A stretch of DNA of 64,000 nucleotides from Lysobacterales bacterium. Its GTDB lineage: Bacteria > Pseudomonadota > Gammaproteobacteria > Xanthomonadales > Marinicellaceae. Under the pieces are notes generated by a model. That model had not been told where the DNA came from and searched no databases. It saw only the letters and a list, made by a program, of their open reading frames with translations. Position 1 is the stretch's first letter; every line of letters begins with the position of its first letter. The stretch lies in assembly GCA_026982315.1 (NCBI GenBank), contig JALSHI010000025.1, positions 144,574 through 208,573 on the forward strand. The letters are read 5' to 3'. Both the position numbers and the translations under genes were made by a program. Shown in pieces: positions 1-8,912 of the stretch.

Positions 1-1
1 G

Positions 2-1285
2 GAGTACTACACCTATACGCCCGCCAAATTCCGGCAGCAAATGCTTGACCTGGTGACACGCTATGGCAATGTCCGTTATGTTTTTTCCGGCCATGTGCAT
101 TCCGGCATCAAATCCTCAATTAAAGCCAGCAAAGAATACAAAGGAACCAAGTTTGTGGTGGTGCCCACGCCGGTTTTTCAGCGCCCATTTGGGGAGGAAT
201 ATCCCGAATTTGCCGACCCGGGCCGTTACGACAAGCGTGGATTTTATCTGGAAGTGCATGTTGACGGGGAGCATGTACGACTGGTGGGGCGTAAAATTGG
301 CCGCCCGGTGACAAAAGAATTTCCTAAACATTTCCCGCATTACACGCCAGAGATGGATCCCCGCCATCTGGTCCCTGAGTCCCGTTTGCCGGCCAATACT
401 GAATTATTGAATGGCGGATTTACACAAGGGATGGCTGGTTGGCACACCAGCTGGCGCTACCAGCGTGATCAGAGCCCCATGTTTATCAACCGGAGCATGG
501 CTGGCAAAAATCTCCTGCAACAAACCGCAGGCTATGGCGCCTGGAATTTCGACGAATACCAAGAGAGTTTTCAACTGGTTACATGGAAGGCAGGCCAGCC
601 CCATAATCTGGATTATTTTTTGACGCCAAAGCGTTTCAGTAAACAGGGCGCAGGCGGTTATGTACGCGTTTTCAGTTATCTCAAAAGTGGCGATTTGGGC
701 CCCTTGCTGCTTGTGCACTGGGGAGAGCGGGAAAACAGCGCCAAGGATATGATACGCTCCTGGGCCTATAACGCCACAGGTAGACGGCATGGCCCGCTGT
801 GGCTGGACAAGAAACTGAAACAAGGCACACTGGCCAGTTATCGTTTGCCTGTGCGGATAAAAAAAGAAAACCACATCGCTATTGCCCTAAACCAGCTTTT
901 TGCCCAGGTACTGGGCGAGTCGGGTCTGGACCAGATTGACCACATCGGCATTGCGCATGGGGTGTGGACCCGGATAACGCCGCAAGGTACGCCGATACGG
1001 GCTGTTATGGCCGTTGATGCGGTGCGTTTGTCACATGAGCCGGCAGATAAGCCTGCCTATCCCTTGATGCTGAATAACCAGCCTGTTAAAACTGAATGGC
1101 GGGATCAGGAATCCGTGCCATATAGCGAGCACTACCGGAAGCTCATCCAGAAACGCAGAAAAAAACGCCTTCAGTCCGATATCAAACCCAGACAGAAAAA
1201 AGCGCCGCAACTGCCTTTGCGGCAGCCACCCCAGAGCAAAGAAAAGCCGGTTATCTGTTCCCGAAATATGGAATGTGACATATGA
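2..1285 (+). CDS. Metallophosphoesterase, C-terminal part (5' end outside window)
   Basis: The reading frame is open from base 2, so the gene begins before the window. Near the visible N-terminus is GHVHSG, the last metal-binding block (GHxH) of the calcineurin-like metallophosphoesterase fold; the earlier metal-binding blocks must lie upstream. After about residue 120 follows a different domain that opens with LNGGFTQGMAGW, a pattern common at the start of jelly-roll carbohydrate-binding-like modules. The protein ends in a basic tail rich in Lys, Arg and Gln. The stop codon overlaps the start of the sulfotransferase gene (ATGA at 1282-1285), so the two are translationally coupled. A role in extracellular or glycan phosphoester chemistry is inference from the family and neighbour. 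The substrate is unknown. Confidence 0.7.
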   Translation, partial: EYYTYTPAKFRQQMLDLVTRYGNVRYVFSGHVHSGIKSSIKASKEYKGTKFVVVPTPVFQRPFGEEYPEFADPGRYDKRGFYLEVHVDGEHVRLVGRKIGRPVTKEFPKHFPHYTPEMDPRHLVPESRLPANTELLNGGFTQGMAGWHTSWRYQRDQSPMFINRSMAGKNLLQQTAGYGAWNFDEYQESFQLVTWKAGQPHNLDYFLTPKRFSKQGAGGYVRVFSYLKSGDLGPLLLVHWGERENSAKDMIRSWAYNATGRRHGPLWLDKKLKQGTLASYRLPVRIKKENHIAIALNQLFAQVLGESGLDQIDHIGIAHGVWTRITPQGTPIRAVMAVDAVRLSHEPADKPAYPLMLNNQPVKTEWRDQESVPYSEHYRKLIQKRRKKRLQSDIKPRQKKAPQLPLRQPPQSKEKPVICSRNMECDI

Positions 1286-2388
1286 AAAAAGCCGCTTACC
1301 AGTTACTTGAGTCAACGGTTGGGCAGGCGGCCAATGGCGTTTTGGGAAAACAGGTCTGGCTACGCAGTCATATACGGAGAATTCTCTTGAAACAGCAATT
1401 CACCCTCGACAAAGATCGTCTTGACCGCTGGTATCGCTTGCCGGTGGAAGAACGCAATCAGCAAAACAATGCGCTCATTGACGAGCGACTTTTGCCCTGG
1501 CGCGTGATGGTGCGCCGCAGTCAAAAGAAACCCTTGCCCGGGCTGGCGGGTTTCCATGTCATTTTTTTTCATATCCCCAAAACCGGCGGCACCACGCTGG
1601 ATTATCTGACTGCAAAAAACTATCGCATCGATTTCGTCCAGCAAGTCAACGCGCCAGCGCTGGATGAACATGTGGCCGGAGCCTTCAAGAACAAACGGGC
1701 TTATCGGGCCTATTTGGGGCATTACGAATTAAATGATGTGGTCTATCAGTTGCTGGACCGGCCCAAACTGGTACAGTTCACCATGCTGCGGGAGCCTGTG
1801 TCGCGCGTGGTCTCATATTACGATTATCTGCGCAGCAGTCCCAACCACCCGAAATATCCTATTGCCAAGGATTTGACCCTGGCAGAGTTTGTTCAGCATC
1901 CGGAGATTGACGAAGTCGAAAACGGCCAGTCTTACCGGATTCTGGGGTTACTCAAACATGGCTTGCACCACCGCTGTCAGCAATCGGAAAAAGCCTTGAT
2001 TGACGCTGTCACGCATCAGCTTGAACACCGTTTTTCCCTGTTTGGGTTAACCGAGCGCTTTGACGATTTTCTGATTATGGCGCAAAGAACCCTGGGCTGG
2101 CCGGATATTTTCTACAAACGCCTGAACGAATCCCGGGTCAAAACAGACAAGCGCACGATACCGGCGGAAACGCTGGAGATTATCCGCCAGCGAAACCGCA
2201 TTGACAGTGCGTTGTATGAATTTGCAACCCGGCTGTTTGACCAGCGCTTTAAACGCCTGGGACTTGACAGTGAAGACACACAGCGTTTCCAGGCAGCCAA
2301 CCAGTCATTTGTGGACCTGTTGCAATGGCACCAATGGCGGGATACCGATAATTGCGACTCCAGGCAGGACACTCGCTACAGCGCGTGA
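1282..2388 (+). CDS. Sulfotransferase family protein (PAPS-dependent)
   Basis: A 368-residue protein with both PAPS-binding blocks of the sulfotransferase superfamily. The 5'-phosphosulfate loop is IPKTGGTT (residues about 98-105). The 3'-phosphate block is LREPVSRVVSYYDYLR (about 169-184), the spacing and form seen in the heparan-sulfate 2-O-sulfotransferase-like (Sulfotransfer_2) group. The family moves sulfate from PAPS to hydroxyl groups, usually on glycans. There is no signal peptide, so it is probably cytoplasmic. The start overlaps the upstream metallophosphoesterase stop (ATGA), and the next gene begins 8 bases after this stop, so the three appear to be one operon. The acceptor is not identifiable; a surface polysaccharide is a reasonable inference. 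Confidence 0.8.
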   Translation: MKKAAYQLLESTVGQAANGVLGKQVWLRSHIRRILLKQQFTLDKDRLDRWYRLPVEERNQQNNALIDERLLPWRVMVRRSQKKPLPGLAGFHVIFFHIPKTGGTTLDYLTAKNYRIDFVQQVNAPALDEHVAGAFKNKRAYRAYLGHYELNDVVYQLLDRPKLVQFTMLREPVSRVVSYYDYLRSSPNHPKYPIAKDLTLAEFVQHPEIDEVENGQSYRILGLLKHGLHHRCQQSEKALIDAVTHQLEHRFSLFGLTERFDDFLIMAQRTLGWPDIFYKRLNESRVKTDKRTIPAETLEIIRQRNRIDSALYEFATRLFDQRFKRLGLDSEDTQRFQAANQSFVDLLQWHQWRDTDNCDSRQDTRYSA

Positions 2389-2396
2389 GTCCCAAC

Positions 2397-3470
2397 ATGC
2401 AAAAAATTCGTAACCAGTGGCGTAATTACAGTACATTATTTCGCTGGTTGATGGGCACCTATTACCAACAGGAAAAGTGGGCTTTCTGGTTCGTACAAGC
2501 TTTAATGGGAGCCGCAACAGTACTGGGGTTTATCTGGATGACCGGCGTAGTGCTGGGGTTTGCCCATGAACAAGGTGCCGTGCCCGAGCGATATCGGTTG
2601 TTTGCGCCATTGTTTCAGCAACCTTTATGGGTCTGGTTAGGCTTGTTATCTGTGGCCGGTTTATTGTCGGCAGTGGCCTTTTACTTGTCCTTTCGCGTCG
2701 GCGTTGAGTCCGCCTTGCGATTCCAAGGCCGCCTTTTTCAGGATGTGCTGCAGGCATATTGGCGCACCTTCACTCTACAGCCCCGTAATGATCAGGTATC
2801 ACGTGAGCTGCTGCGTATCCTGCGTTTGAACACCCATTTGGCCGGACAGGTATGCAGACGATTGACACGGGCTTTCATTCCTGCACTAACCGCCATTGTC
2901 GGGAGTTTTGGGCTTTTTTATCTGAACTTTGACTTGACACTCATGCTGTTGCCGCTGTTTATCCTCTATGCGGCGGCTTTGTATCGCGTTAACATCCTGG
3001 CTGCTGAAACATCCAACAAGTTACAGCAAGTCTTTCAACACAGCCAGGAAAGCCTGAAAGCAGCGTTGCGAAACAGGCATCCAGAGAATGGTACGGCTGC
3101 CGTCAACGAATCAGCTAAAAAAATCCTGCTGGAAAGTGAATACCTGCCACTATCGCGCCTAAAATACCAGCGACGCCTGGTGGAGATTCATGTGACCTGG
3201 ATAAAAACCGTGTTATTGGTTATGGCCATTATCCTGCTGGTCTTTGGATTTGGCTGGAACCAGCACAAAGGCGGCGTTGACTGGGCAGCTTTGTTGATCT
3301 ATCTGGTCTTATTGCGATTTACCGCCACCGGCTGGCAACTGTTGGGCATGTCCACCGTGGCTTTCAGCCGCTTTTTGCCGGAAATCAAAGAGCTAAATGC
3401 GTTTTTGCAGCACCCTGAAAACCTTTCGGCACGCGCTTCCGAAAGTTTGGAAGATCTGGAAGAATACTAG
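2397..3470 (+). CDS. Membrane protein resembling an ABC-exporter transmembrane domain, no ATPase domain
   Basis: About 357 residues from the ATG at 2397, chosen because it follows the sulfotransferase stop directly; an earlier in-frame ATG at 2352 would lie inside that gene. Six hydrophobic segments are visible at roughly residues 30-52, 78-100, 160-176, 178-195, 268-288 and 295-312, separated by long charged cytoplasmic-type loops. This is the layout of a type I ABC exporter membrane half, and the segment ending EIKELNAFLQHPE resembles the linker that normally leads into the ATPase. No Walker A, signature or Walker B motif follows: the protein stops there. It could pair with an ATPase encoded elsewhere or have another role. 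The family assignment rests on architecture and is moderate. Confidence 0.5.
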   Translation: MQKIRNQWRNYSTLFRWLMGTYYQQEKWAFWFVQALMGAATVLGFIWMTGVVLGFAHEQGAVPERYRLFAPLFQQPLWVWLGLLSVAGLLSAVAFYLSFRVGVESALRFQGRLFQDVLQAYWRTFTLQPRNDQVSRELLRILRLNTHLAGQVCRRLTRAFIPALTAIVGSFGLFYLNFDLTLMLLPLFILYAAALYRVNILAAETSNKLQQVFQHSQESLKAALRNRHPENGTAAVNESAKKILLESEYLPLSRLKYQRRLVEIHVTWIKTVLLVMAIILLVFGFGWNQHKGGVDWAALLIYLVLLRFTATGWQLLGMSTVAFSRFLPEIKELNAFLQHPENLSARASESLEDLEEY

Positions 3471-3524
3471 CGTGGACATCAATCCCCAGTCACGGTAAAC
3501 TGCTTCTTTTCAGCCTAGAGACTG

Positions 3525-4367
3525 ATGGAAAAAGACAAACAACAAATGGAAGATGACTCCCGATCGTGGTGGGAGAAACTGGGACAGGTGATTTCCGGCG
3601 AGCCGAAAAACCGGCAGGAACTCCTCGACATTCTGCGCGAAGCGCGGGCCAACGGGCTGCTGGATGCCGACGTGTTGGGTATGATAGAAGGGGCGCTCAA
3701 GGTCAGCGAACTGCAAGTACGTCAGGTCATGATTCCACGGGCACAAATGGTGGCGATACCCCAGCAGGCCAGTCTGGATGAAATTCTACATATCATCGTG
3801 GATTCAGGCCACTCCCGCTTTCCTGTCACCGGCGAAGACAAGGACGAGATTGAAGGCATTTTGCTGGCCAAGGATTTGCTCAAGCATTTTATCAGCCCCC
3901 AGAATGCTTTTGATATTAATCAATATATCCGGCCTGCGGTTTTTATCCCTGAATCCAAACGGGTGAATGTGCTGTTGAAAGAGTTTCGCACAAACCGGAA
4001 TCACATGGCCATTGTGCTGGATGAGTATGGTGGGGTGGCCGGTCTGGTGACCATTGAAGATTTGCTGGAAGAAATTGTTGGCGATATCGATGACGAATAT
4101 GATGAAGAGGAGGACCCCTTTATTCTTGAAGTCAAACCGGGGCAATTCCGTATCAACGCCTTAACCACCATCGAAGATTTTAACGCCCGCTTCAACAGTA
4201 ACTTTAGCGATGATGAAGTGGACACCATTGGTGGACTCATTATTTCCGAGCTTGGCCGTTTGCCAGAAACCGGCGAAAAGGTTCGTGTTGGCGATTATCA
4301 TTTTCATATTGCCAAAACGGATAATCGGCGTTTACAAACCGTGGAGTTGGACTTGCCTGCCGCCTGA
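3525..4367 (+). CDS. corC: CorC/HlyC-family CBS-domain protein
   Basis: A 280-residue protein close to E. coli CorC (YbeX) in length and motifs. A short acidic N-terminus leads to VRQVMIPRAQMVAI (start of the paired CBS domains, about residues 60-190), followed by DEYGGVAGLVTIEDLLEEIVGDIDDEYD written across the second CBS repeat and its acidic tail, and a C-terminal CorC_HlyC domain (about 200-278). There is no membrane segment, so this is the cytosolic CorC type rather than the DUF21 membrane type. CorC has been linked to magnesium/cobalt homeostasis and YbeX to ribosome/RNA metabolism. Its TGA overlaps the ATG of the downstream DUF4105 gene (TGATG at 4365-4369). In E. coli and relatives the next gene is lnt. 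Confidence 0.9.
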   Translation: MEKDKQQMEDDSRSWWEKLGQVISGEPKNRQELLDILREARANGLLDADVLGMIEGALKVSELQVRQVMIPRAQMVAIPQQASLDEILHIIVDSGHSRFPVTGEDKDEIEGILLAKDLLKHFISPQNAFDINQYIRPAVFIPESKRVNVLLKEFRTNRNHMAIVLDEYGGVAGLVTIEDLLEEIVGDIDDEYDEEEDPFILEVKPGQFRINALTTIEDFNARFNSNFSDDEVDTIGGLIISELGRLPETGEKVRVGDYHFHIAKTDNRRLQTVELDLPAA

Positions 4368-5551
4368 TGCCCGTCCTGTTTTTGTCTCAACACACCCACG
4401 ATAAAAAAACATATCCTGGATTTTTACTGCTGTTTTTTGGTCTGGCCATGGTCATAGTCACGACGGTATGGGCAACCCCGTCGGAAAATACACCAGCCTC
4501 GGAAACTGATTCCCCGCGCTTTTTTCTGGTGACCATTGGCCCGGGAAAGGCTTATTGGTCCGCCTGGGGGCACACGGAATTATTGGTGCAGCAGCCTGGG
4601 CAAGAAGGCATTATCTACAGTTATGGCTATTTTGACTTTGCTGATGAGGACTTTTTCAGCAATTTCCTCACAGGCCGTATGCGCTATTTCCTGGATCATG
4701 AGCCGGCTGCCAGGGAGCTGAATCGCTTTGCCGCCGAAGGCCGTGACATTTGGTTACAACCTCTGGACATTCCCGCTGAAAAATCCTGGCAGCTCTTGCA
4801 GGCCTTGCAGCAACAGGATACAGACGCCAACCGCTACTACGACTATGATTATTTTCAGGCCAATTGCACTTCGCGCATTCGGGACCTGATTAATCAGGCG
4901 GTGTCCCGGCCATTGCAACCCTGGCTTTCTCGCCAGCCAGGGCCAAGCTGGGCCGAGCTGACATTGCCAGTAGACAATCAGGGCTGGCTCAATCTGGCCT
5001 TGTCCTTGGCCTATGGACAGCCCGCATGGGAAAAGCGCAATCGCTGGGAAAACGCTGTCTTCCCCTTGCGACTCAAAAACACCCTGGAGCAACTACCCGT
5101 CGCGTTGCGCCCGGTTGAAAACAGCCAGCAGGTCTTCCAGGGACGGCCAGCAACAGTGAGTTTCTGGGCCACTCACGGCCCCCTTGCAGGCATCTCACTG
5201 CTGTTTTTACTGGCCATGCTATGGCCACGCAGCCGATTCTGGGGCATAAAAATCTGGCTGATTGTGCAAACGCTGACAGGCTGGGTTTTACTGGGTTTAT
5301 GGTTATTGACCAACCATTATATTGCCGCCAAAAACCCGAATATCCTCCTGATGTGGCCGTGGGCACTGGCATTGCTGAAATGCCAGGGACAGCACAAACG
5401 TTATTGTGATAAATGGCTGATGCTGTCCCTGGCGGCCACTGGGCTCTGGCTGCTCTGGGCGTTTAATGCCGGGGCTTTGTACCTGCTGCCATTTGCACTG
5501 TTGGACCTGCTGCTTGTCTTTTTGCTTTTCCGGGCAAAAAATCACAACTAA
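4367..5551 (+). CDS. DUF4105 membrane protein, candidate Lnb-type lipoprotein N-acyltransferase
   Basis: A 394-residue protein with an N-terminal signal/anchor (residues about 17-36), a periplasmic DUF4105 domain (about 50-250) and about five C-terminal membrane segments (from about 271 to 389). The domain shows its family hallmarks: WGHTELL with His69, YSYGYFDF, and YDYFQANCTSRIRDLI with Cys167. DUF4105 includes Lnb, reported as the lipoprotein N-acyltransferase of Bacteroides, which is unrelated to Lnt. Here the gene is translationally coupled to corC, the site where lnt lies in most gammaproteobacteria. I infer that it may N-acylate lipoproteins. DUF4105 members are widespread and not all have a known function, so the activity is a hypothesis; the family call is firm. 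Confidence 0.75.
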   Translation: MPVLFLSQHTHDKKTYPGFLLLFFGLAMVIVTTVWATPSENTPASETDSPRFFLVTIGPGKAYWSAWGHTELLVQQPGQEGIIYSYGYFDFADEDFFSNFLTGRMRYFLDHEPAARELNRFAAEGRDIWLQPLDIPAEKSWQLLQALQQQDTDANRYYDYDYFQANCTSRIRDLINQAVSRPLQPWLSRQPGPSWAELTLPVDNQGWLNLALSLAYGQPAWEKRNRWENAVFPLRLKNTLEQLPVALRPVENSQQVFQGRPATVSFWATHGPLAGISLLFLLAMLWPRSRFWGIKIWLIVQTLTGWVLLGLWLLTNHYIAAKNPNILLMWPWALALLKCQGQHKRYCDKWLMLSLAATGLWLLWAFNAGALYLLPFALLDLLLVFLLFRAKNHN

Positions 5552-5561
5552 ATAACGCCGC

Positions 5562-5578
5562 GTCTCACATTTTGAGAC
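5562..5578. other. Small inverted repeat upstream of recC
   Basis: GTCTCA (5562-5567) and TGAGAC (5573-5578) form a perfect 6-bp inverted repeat with a 5-base loop, 10 bases after the DUF4105 stop. There is no T-run after it, so it is not a convincing terminator. It could be a weak hairpin or a protein site in the short leader before recC. Confidence 0.35.
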
Positions 5579-5645
5579 AGCAATAGTTATCATTGCTGGC
5601 TAAAGCGCATTTAATGGCGCCTTTTAGTAAACTCAGGATCTCTCT

Positions 5646-8600
5646 ATGCTGCACTTGCTAACCGCCTCCGATGAAAAACAGCTTGGCCAACAGCTGGTCA
5701 GTGATATCCGCGACACCGAAAGCACGCCTCTGGATCGGCATTGGCTGGTAGTGGAGAATCATGCCAGTAAGTCGTGGTTGCAACAGTCGTTGGCTCGTGA
5801 GTTGGGCATTTGCGCTGGCTTTGACTTCTTGCAACCTGGCTCGCTCATCTGGCGTACGTTGGAGGAGGCTGGCGTGGATATTCCGGCCACCCCCCAGTTT
5901 GATGCCCGCGTATTGCGCTGGCGCGTGGCCGCATGCCTGTACGAGAAGGAATCGCCTCTGGACTTGTCGGCGCTGATGCAGGCGGAGGAATTTGCCCGGG
6001 TGATGGATCGTTATTTGCATTATCGTCCAAAACTCATGCAACACTGGGCGCAGCGCAAGCAGACTGGTGACCCAGTGGCCGAACTTTGGCATGCCGTGGC
6101 CAACCAGTTTGGCCAACAGCATCCGCATGTCTTGCTCGACAAGATCCAGCCCGGTACTGCCCATGCTCGCCAGCTTGAACAGCAGCTACCGGCAAGTATT
6201 CGCATCTTTAACCCCCGGCAGTTATCGCCCGTGCAATTACAGGCGGCACTGGTGTTGGCTCGATTTCGCCCGGTCTCCATTTATATCACCAACCCGTCAC
6301 CAGACAATTTCTGGTTTGATATCAAAGACAAACAGCAACAACTTTATGAAAAACTGAACAATCCTGCGCTGTTTGAGTATTACGATGGCGATAACCTTTC
6401 ACCTTTGCTTGAGCAGCTAGGACGGCAAAAAGCCGGCCTGTTAAGTGCCTTGCTGGAACTGGAGGGCATGGATGGTTTCCGGCACACTGTTATTGAAAAC
6501 GTGCCACAAAACACCAGTGCAAGCCTCCAGGCGAACGATACCTTGCTGACCAGCCTGCGCCACGATCTTTTAAGCAACCAGCCCAGCCCCAAACCGCATC
6601 CGGTGGATGCCTCCATACGCATACATGCTTGTCACAGTCGCCGTCGTGAACTGGAAGTGGCGCGGGATGATATCCTCGATGCCATTGAAAACCAGGGGCT
6701 GAAACCAGCTAAAATTCTGGTGTTGGCGCCGGATATCAACGATTATAGCCAGTGGATTGAAGGCGTTTTTGGCCAAGCCATGGCAAGGGAATATCACGAC
6801 CCTGCTTCTGCTACCCCTCCAAGCACGCTATCGATCCGGATTCCCTGGCATATTGACCGCATGCATATCAAGGACGCGCCAGCGCCAGCTGCCTTGCTGG
6901 CGCTGTTAAACGCACTGGATGGCCGCCTGAGCGCGCCTGATGTAATTGATTTATTGCTGCATGAGCCGTTACGCGCCCGTTTTGGCATTGAGTTGTCTGA
7001 TCTGCCCCGATTGGAAACGTGGATTCAGCAATCGGGGGTTTGCTGGGGACAGGATGCTGCGCACCGACGTCAACTGGGCTTTTATCCAAGCCAAACCAAC
7101 ACCTGGGCTTTTGGTTGTGACCGGTGGGTGGCGGGATTACTGCTAGGCGAGCATGATATTTCTCTGGATGTTCTGGAAACCTATGGCGCTCTGGAAGGTG
7201 ACGAAGCGGTTTTTGCGGGCTTTTTTGATTTTCTTGTCCGTTTGCAACAGGCTCACCAATGGTGGCAAGGCCAAAAGAATACAGGGTTGTCGTCAACCGA
7301 GTGGCTACAGGGATTGCAGGGCCTGATTCGTGATTTTATGGCTGATTGCGATGTTCGGGGGCTGGAAAAAATCCAGGCTGAATTGCATAAAACGCTGCTC
7401 ACAGAAACGCAAAAAACCCAGCCACAGCTTTTCCCGGAAACCGTATTAACACTGGTGGAAAAAGCCTTGGATAAAGGCGAGTACCATTCGGTTGGGGAAA
7501 TTGGCGTGCGTTTTCAGAGTTGGGATAACGCCTGCCTGGGCCCGGCAAAAATGGTTTTTGTGATGGGCATGAATGCCGGCGAATTCCCCAGAAATGAACC
7601 ATTTTCTGATATGGACATCACCCGCATACAACCGGCGCCATTGGACAAAAACCGGCGTCTGAATGATAAAGATCTGTTGCTTGAGCTATTGGCCGAGCCA
7701 CTGGATCGAGTGGCTTTTTCCTATCAGGGCTTTAGCCCCGCCGATAACATGGAACTGGCCCCATCCAATCTGCTGGAAACCTTGCTGGAATACCTGCAGG
7801 AAAAAACCCAAAAAAACGCTGAAAAGCCCTTCACAATCATCAAGCACAAGATGCATGGTTTTCACCCTGATTATTTCAGACAGGCAGAGAACAACAAGAC
7901 ACCAGATTTGTTCAGCTATCAGGGTTCCGCCTGCGAGCAAGCCAGGCAAATATGTCACCGTGTTGATCCGTCACCCGCATCGACGGCCATTTCAGCACGC
8001 CTCCCGCTGCAGGAAATCTCTTTGATCTCGCTCGAAGAGCTGGCGGCTTTTTTTGCTGATCCTGTTAAATACTTTCTCCGGCATTGTTTGCCGGTCAGGC
8101 TGGGAATTGCCGATGACACGCTGCCGGATACAGAAAACTGGGATTTGCAGGGATTAAACAAATACCGGGCTGAAAAACTGGTGATGGATTTTCCCCTGAC
8201 CCAGGCGCAGGACATTCAAAAATTACTGCACCTGGACGGCCTGTTGCCCGACACACCCACCGGACAACTGGCAGCCTCCACATTTGCCAGCTCCATGGCT
8301 GACATGCTGGCCATTCGCTCGCAGTTGCGCCTGCGACCGCAAGCCTTTGAATGGCGTGCCGATGATAATCAACCAGGTGTGGTGAGACAAGTCACCGGAG
8401 AACTCAGCATAACGGCTGACGGGACGCTGGTCAGTGTCGTGCCTGAAGCCGGGCAAAAAGGTGTGACGCCCAAAGCGGTGATAAGCCACTGGCTTGGCCA
8501 TGTGTTTTTTTCTCCCGGGAGCGAATCCTGGCTGGTTTCTTCCGGCCAGTGTTTTCGCTTTGCGGCAATTTCCCGGCCCGATTGTGTTCAACAAAAAATG

Positions 8601-8912
8601 CTGGAGCAGTTTGCGCAGGGCAACCAGTCCCCATGGTTTGTGCTGCCCCGGCTGTGCCTCCGTGTGAATAAAAGCGGCCTTAACATTCTCGATAAGACGC
8701 ATTACCTGAACGCCATTCATCAGGAAGCCGAAAAAGGCTATCACTGGCATCTGCGCCATTTTATGGACAATTACCAGGCCGTTGATTCGGCGCAATTGTC
8801 AGCCCTTCATGATATTTTCTTCCAGCCCCTGAACGAGTGCATAGCGGCGAGTTCATGGCCTGAGGCTGAACAGAATATTGTCAACGACTTAGCAAAGGGA
8901 ACAGCCAGGTAA
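5646..8912 (+). CDS. recC: RecBCD enzyme subunit RecC
   Basis: A 1088-residue RecC, slightly shorter than the E. coli protein (1122). RecC is the Chi-recognising, helicase-like but catalytically dead subunit of RecBCD, which processes double-strand breaks for RecA loading. The family block RIHACHSRRRELEVARDDIL lies at about residue 320, and a conserved middle block around FVMGMNAGEFPR precedes the degenerate nuclease-like C-terminal region. It is the first gene of recC-recB-recD; its TAA overlaps the recB ATG by one base (TAATG at 8910-8914). The E. coli ptrA gene, which separates recC from recB there, is absent from this operon, although two M16 peptidases of PtrA's broad family lie elsewhere in the window. 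Confidence 0.95.
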   Translation: MLHLLTASDEKQLGQQLVSDIRDTESTPLDRHWLVVENHASKSWLQQSLARELGICAGFDFLQPGSLIWRTLEEAGVDIPATPQFDARVLRWRVAACLYEKESPLDLSALMQAEEFARVMDRYLHYRPKLMQHWAQRKQTGDPVAELWHAVANQFGQQHPHVLLDKIQPGTAHARQLEQQLPASIRIFNPRQLSPVQLQAALVLARFRPVSIYITNPSPDNFWFDIKDKQQQLYEKLNNPALFEYYDGDNLSPLLEQLGRQKAGLLSALLELEGMDGFRHTVIENVPQNTSASLQANDTLLTSLRHDLLSNQPSPKPHPVDASIRIHACHSRRRELEVARDDILDAIENQGLKPAKILVLAPDINDYSQWIEGVFGQAMAREYHDPASATPPSTLSIRIPWHIDRMHIKDAPAPAALLALLNALDGRLSAPDVIDLLLHEPLRARFGIELSDLPRLETWIQQSGVCWGQDAAHRRQLGFYPSQTNTWAFGCDRWVAGLLLGEHDISLDVLETYGALEGDEAVFAGFFDFLVRLQQAHQWWQGQKNTGLSSTEWLQGLQGLIRDFMADCDVRGLEKIQAELHKTLLTETQKTQPQLFPETVLTLVEKALDKGEYHSVGEIGVRFQSWDNACLGPAKMVFVMGMNAGEFPRNEPFSDMDITRIQPAPLDKNRRLNDKDLLLELLAEPLDRVAFSYQGFSPADNMELAPSNLLETLLEYLQEKTQKNAEKPFTIIKHKMHGFHPDYFRQAENNKTPDLFSYQGSACEQARQICHRVDPSPASTAISARLPLQEISLISLEELAAFFADPVKYFLRHCLPVRLGIADDTLPDTENWDLQGLNKYRAEKLVMDFPLTQAQDIQKLLHLDGLLPDTPTGQLAASTFASSMADMLAIRSQLRLRPQAFEWRADDNQPGVVRQVTGELSITADGTLVSVVPEAGQKGVTPKAVISHWLGHVFFSPGSESWLVSSGQCFRFAAISRPDCVQQKMLEQFAQGNQSPWFVLPRLCLRVNKSGLNILDKTHYLNAIHQEAEKGYHWHLRHFMDNYQAVDSAQLSALHDIFFQPLNECIAASSWPEAEQNIVNDLAKGTAR

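Noticed and set aside
8223..8795. A 190-codon open frame antisense to recC
   Set aside because: Within the well-conserved recC gene; shadow frame.
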